Of a stretch of DNA of 64,000 nt, positions 61,101-64,000 are shown one piece after another. The translations under genes and the position numbers were made by a program. This DNA is from Cylicocyclus nassatus (lineage: Eukaryota > Nematoda > Chromadorea > Rhabditida > Strongylidae). The notes below the pieces were generated by a model. The model had not been told where the DNA came from. It saw nothing but the letters and a program-made list of their open reading frames with translations, and searched no databases. The stretch covers positions 73,748,792 to 73,812,791 of the forward strand of contig CATQJL010000305.1 in the NCBI GenBank assembly GCA_958299035.1. The letters run 5' to 3'. The stretch's first letter is position 1. Each line of letters begins with the position of its first letter.

Positions 61101-63925
61101 AGCCCCGTAGGGGACTCGAACCCCTGACCCTTAGATTAAAAGTCTAATGCTCTACCAACTGAGCTAACGAGGCCTCGATGGCAGAAGCGGTTCATGTAAT
61201 AAACATGTCGAAACCATATTGCAGGAATGTCCTCCGGCGCCCTTTAGGTACGATGGCACGATATTCATGAAAAAGCGTATAGTTTGGGCTGCCAAAACTA
61301 TTAGCCCCGTAGGGGACTCGAACCCCTGACCCTTAGATTAAAAGTCTAATGCTCTACCAACTGAGCTAACGAGGCCTCGATGGCAGCAGCGTTTTATGTA
61401 ATAAACATGTCGAAACCATATTGCAGGAATGTCCTCCGGCGCCCTTTAGGTACGATGCACGATATTCATGAAAAAGCGTATAGTTTGGGCTGCCAAAACT
61501 ATTAGCCCCTTAGGGGACTCGAATCCCTGACCTTTAGATTAAAAGTCTAATGCTCTACCAACTGAGCTAACGAGGCCTCGATGGCGGAAGCGGTTTATGT
61601 AATAAACATGTCGAAACCATATTGCAGGAATGTCCTCCGGCGCCCTTTAGGTACGATGGCACGATATTCATGAAAAAGCGTATAGTTTGGGCTGCCAAAA
61701 CTATTAGCCCCGTAGGGGACTCGAATCCCTGACCCTTAGATTAAAAGTCTAATGCTCTACCAACTGAGCTAACGAGGCCTCGATGGCGGAAGCGGTTTAT
61801 GTAATAAACATGTCGAAACCATATTGCAGGAATGTCCTCCGGCGCCCTTTAGGTACGATGGCACGATATTCATGAAAAAGCGTATAGTTTGGGCTGCCAA
61901 AACTATTAGCCCCGTAGGGGACTCGAACCCCTGACCCTTAGATTAAAAGTCTAATGCTCTACCAACTGAGCTAACGAGGCCTCGATGGCAGAAGCGGTTT
62001 ATGTAATAAACATGTCGAAACCATATTGCAGGAATGTCCTCCGGCGCCCTTTAGGTACGATGCACGATATTCATGAAAAAGCGTATAGTTTGGGCTGCCA
62101 AAACTATTAGCCCCGTAGAGGACTCGAATCCCTGACCCTTAGATTAAAAGTCTAATGCTCTACCAACTGAGCTAACGAGGCCTCGATGGCAGCAGCGTTT
62201 TATGTAATAAACATGTCGAAACCATATTGCAGGAATGTCCTCCGGCGCCCTTTAGGTACGATGGCACGATATTCATGAAAAAGCGTATAGTTTGGGCTGC
62301 CAAAACTATTAGCCCCGTAGGGGACTCGAACCCCTGACCCTTAGATTAAAAGTCTAATGCTCTACCAACTGAGCTAACGAGGCCTCGATGGCAGAAGCGG
62401 TTTATGTAATAAACATGTCGAAACCATATTGCAGGAATGTCCTCCGGCGCCCTTTAGGTACGATGGCACGATATTCATGAAAAAGCGTATAGTTTGGGCT
62501 GCCAGAACTATTAGCCCCGTAGAGGACTCGAACCCCTGACCCTTAGATTAAAAGTCTAATGCTCTACCAACTGAGCTAACGAGGCCTCGATGGCAGCAGC
62601 GTTTTATGTAATAAACATGTCGAAACCATATTGCAGGAATGTCCTCCGGCGCCCTTTAGGTACGATGCACGATATTCATGAAAAAGCGTATAGTTTGGGC
62701 TGCCAAAACTATTAGCCCCGTAGGGGACTCGAACCCCTGACCCTTAGATTAAAAGTCTAATGCTCTACCAACTGAGCTAACGAGGCCTCGATGGCAGAAG
62801 CGGTTTATGTAATAAACATGTCGAAACCATATTGCAGGAATGTCCTCCGGCGCCCTTTAAGTACGATGGCACGATATTCATGAAAAAGCGTATAGTTTGG
62901 GCTGCCAAAACTATTAGCCCCGTAGGGGACTCGAACCCCTGACCCTTAGATTAAAAGTCTAATGCTCTACCAACTGAGCTAACGAGGCCTCGATGGCAGA
63001 AGCGGTTCATGTAATAAACATGTCGAAACCATATTGCAGGAATGTCCTCCGGCGCCCTTTAAGTACGATGGCACGATATTCATGAAAAAGCGTATAGTTT
63101 GGGCTGCCAAAACTATTAGCCCCGTAGGGGACTCGAACCCCTGACCCTTAGATTAAAAGTCTAATGCTCTACCAACTGAGCTAACGAGGCCTCGATGGCA
63201 GCAGCGTTTTATGTAATAAACATGTCGAAACCATATTGCAGGAATGTCCTCCGGCGCCCTTTAGGTACGATGCACGATATTCATGAAAAAGCGTATAGTT
63301 TGGGCTGCCAAAACTATTAGCCCCTTAGGGGACTCGAATCCCTGACCCTTAGATTAAAAGTCTAATGCTCTACCAACTGAACTAACGAGGCCTCGATGGC
63401 GGAAGCGGTTTATGTAATAAGCATGTCGAAACCATATTGCAGGAATGTCCTCCGGCGCCCTTTAGGTACGATGGCACGATATTCATGAAAAAGCGTATAG
63501 TTTGGGCTGCCAAAACTATTAGCCCCGTAGGGGACTCGAACCCCTGACCCTTAGATTAAAAGTCTAATGCTCTACCAACTGAGCTAACGAGGCCTCGATG
63601 GCAGAAGCGGTTTATGTAATAAACATGTCGAAACCATATTGCAGGAATGTCCTCCGGCGCCCTTTAAGTACGATGGCACGATATTCATGAAAAAGCGTAT
63701 AGTTTGGGCTGCCAAAACTATTAGCCCCGTAGGGGACTCGAACCCCTGACCCTTAGATTAAAAGTCTAATGCTCTACCAACTGAGCTAACGAGGCCTCGA
63801 TGGCAGAAGCGGTTTATGTAATAAACATGTCGAAACCATATTGCAGGAATGTCCTCCGGCGCCCTTTAGGTACGATGGCACGATATTCATGAAAAAGCGT
63901 ATAGTTTGGGCTGCCAGAACTATTA

Positions 63926-63997
63926 GCCCCGTAGAGGACTCGAACCCCTGACCCTTAGATTAAAAGTCTAATGCTCTACCAACTGAGCTAACGAGGC
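63926..63997 (-). tRNA. tRNA-Lys-TTT: tRNA-Lys(UUU), last copy in window, G51-U63 wobble
   Basis: Plus-strand gccccgtagagg gives the T-stem 3' strand CCTCT, a G-U wobble instead of G-C; otherwise intact. The trailer carries ccagaac, so the T4 terminator is lost. The same pair of changes is seen at 47388, 49001 and other copies. Confidence 0.85.
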
Positions 63998-64000
63998 CTC

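Larger units (their letters stand above)
17719..64000 (-). repeat. Giant tandem array of 201/202-bp tRNA-Lys(UUU) units
   Basis: A head-to-tail repeat occupies the rest of the window and is cut by its edge. Each unit holds, on the minus strand, a 72-nt tRNA-Lys(UUU) body, a six-base trailer (taatag), a TTTT terminator in most classes, and a spacer of about 130 bases. The first tRNA starts at 17750 and the last at 63926. The 46,176-base span fits only 229 intervals of 201-202 bp, so about 230 copies. The 201-bp units lack one g (gatgcacg instead of gatggcacg). No ORF of 60 codons survives in the array on either strand. All tRNAs point the same way. The spacer has no other gene I recognise. This looks like a tRNA gene family evolving as a satellite. 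Confidence 0.96.
55251..64000 (-). repeat. Array segment V: intact, acceptor-mismatch and terminator-less units
   Basis: Same unit classes as segments III and IV. A marker unit with ctgaactaac in the tRNA and ataagcatg in the flank occurs at 58077, 60093 and 63320, spacings of 2016 and 3227 (10 and 16 units). The segment continues beyond the window. Confidence 0.8.

Noticed and set aside
17719..64000. CRISPR array
   Set aside because: The whole 202-bp unit is repeated with no unique spacers, and each unit contains a tRNA cloverleaf. The flanking genes are intron-bearing and eukaryotic.
17719..64000. tRNA-derived SINE family
   Set aside because: Units are strictly head to tail with no poly-A or AT tail, no target duplications and no tRNA-unrelated body that would mark retroposition. 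Terminator position and intact cloverleaf fit genes or a satellite better.
17750..64000. Array tRNA as a Dnmt2 substrate, linking the two loci
   Set aside because: Dnmt2 methylates C38. The anticodon loop here is CTTTTAA, so position 38 is A in every inspected copy.
17719..64000. Bacterial contaminant tRNA operon
   Set aside because: CCA is not encoded, the A and B boxes and T4 terminator are Pol III features, and the array joins directly to intron-containing DNA on the left.

Overview
The window looks like nuclear DNA of a small invertebrate animal. Two genes with spliceosomal introns are readable (introns of 42, 71, 114, 708 and 2,676 bases; acceptors such as tctcattcag, tctttccag and tctttcag). 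One encodes the C-terminus of Dnmt2/TRDMT1. The sequence is moderately AT-rich and littered with short foldback elements. A nematode or a tiny arthropod would fit, but I cannot settle the phylum. A leftover PCR-adapter sequence inside the assembly suggests an amplified low-input library, which is usual for such animals (inference).

Layout. Bases 1-413 hold the last two exons visible here of a Dnmt2-type tRNA methyltransferase. Bases 414-11,805 are mostly non-coding. They contain several inverted-repeat (MITE-like) elements at 1660-1896, 4621-4767 and 6168-6369, a dispersed-repeat tail at 2580-2870, a 44-bp tandem repeat near 3015-3121, poly-G/poly-C tracts, and two possible unrecognised exons at 9044-9428 and 9863-10157. 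Bases 11,806-15,886 form a five-exon gene for a 170-residue protein I do not recognise, with an AATAAA signal at 16,092. Three more foldback elements lie at 13,504-13,752, 16,637-17,081 and 17,109-17,351.

From 17,719 to the window end (about 72% of the window) lies one uninterrupted head-to-tail array of a 201/202-bp unit. Each unit carries one minus-strand tRNA-Lys(UUU) gene or a decayed copy, its Pol III terminator and a spacer. The 46,176 bases between the first and last tRNA, divided by the 201-202 bp period, give 229 intervals, so about 230 tRNA copies. The array runs off the right edge. Copies fall into recurring classes: intact; a T-arm AA class; a T-arm A plus acceptor-mismatch class; and a terminator-less class. 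These are arranged in higher-order repeats of 5 units (1009 bp), 8 units (1613 bp) and 16 units (3227 bp). Different classes dominate different stretches, as expected from unequal exchange and local homogenisation.

The array is the most unusual content: a tRNA gene family that behaves like a satellite. All copies I checked have U at the discriminator position (73), where eukaryotic tRNA-Lys normally has G. The adapter at 29,013-29,037 shows that part of the array consensus is artefactual, so copy number and order need checking in raw reads.
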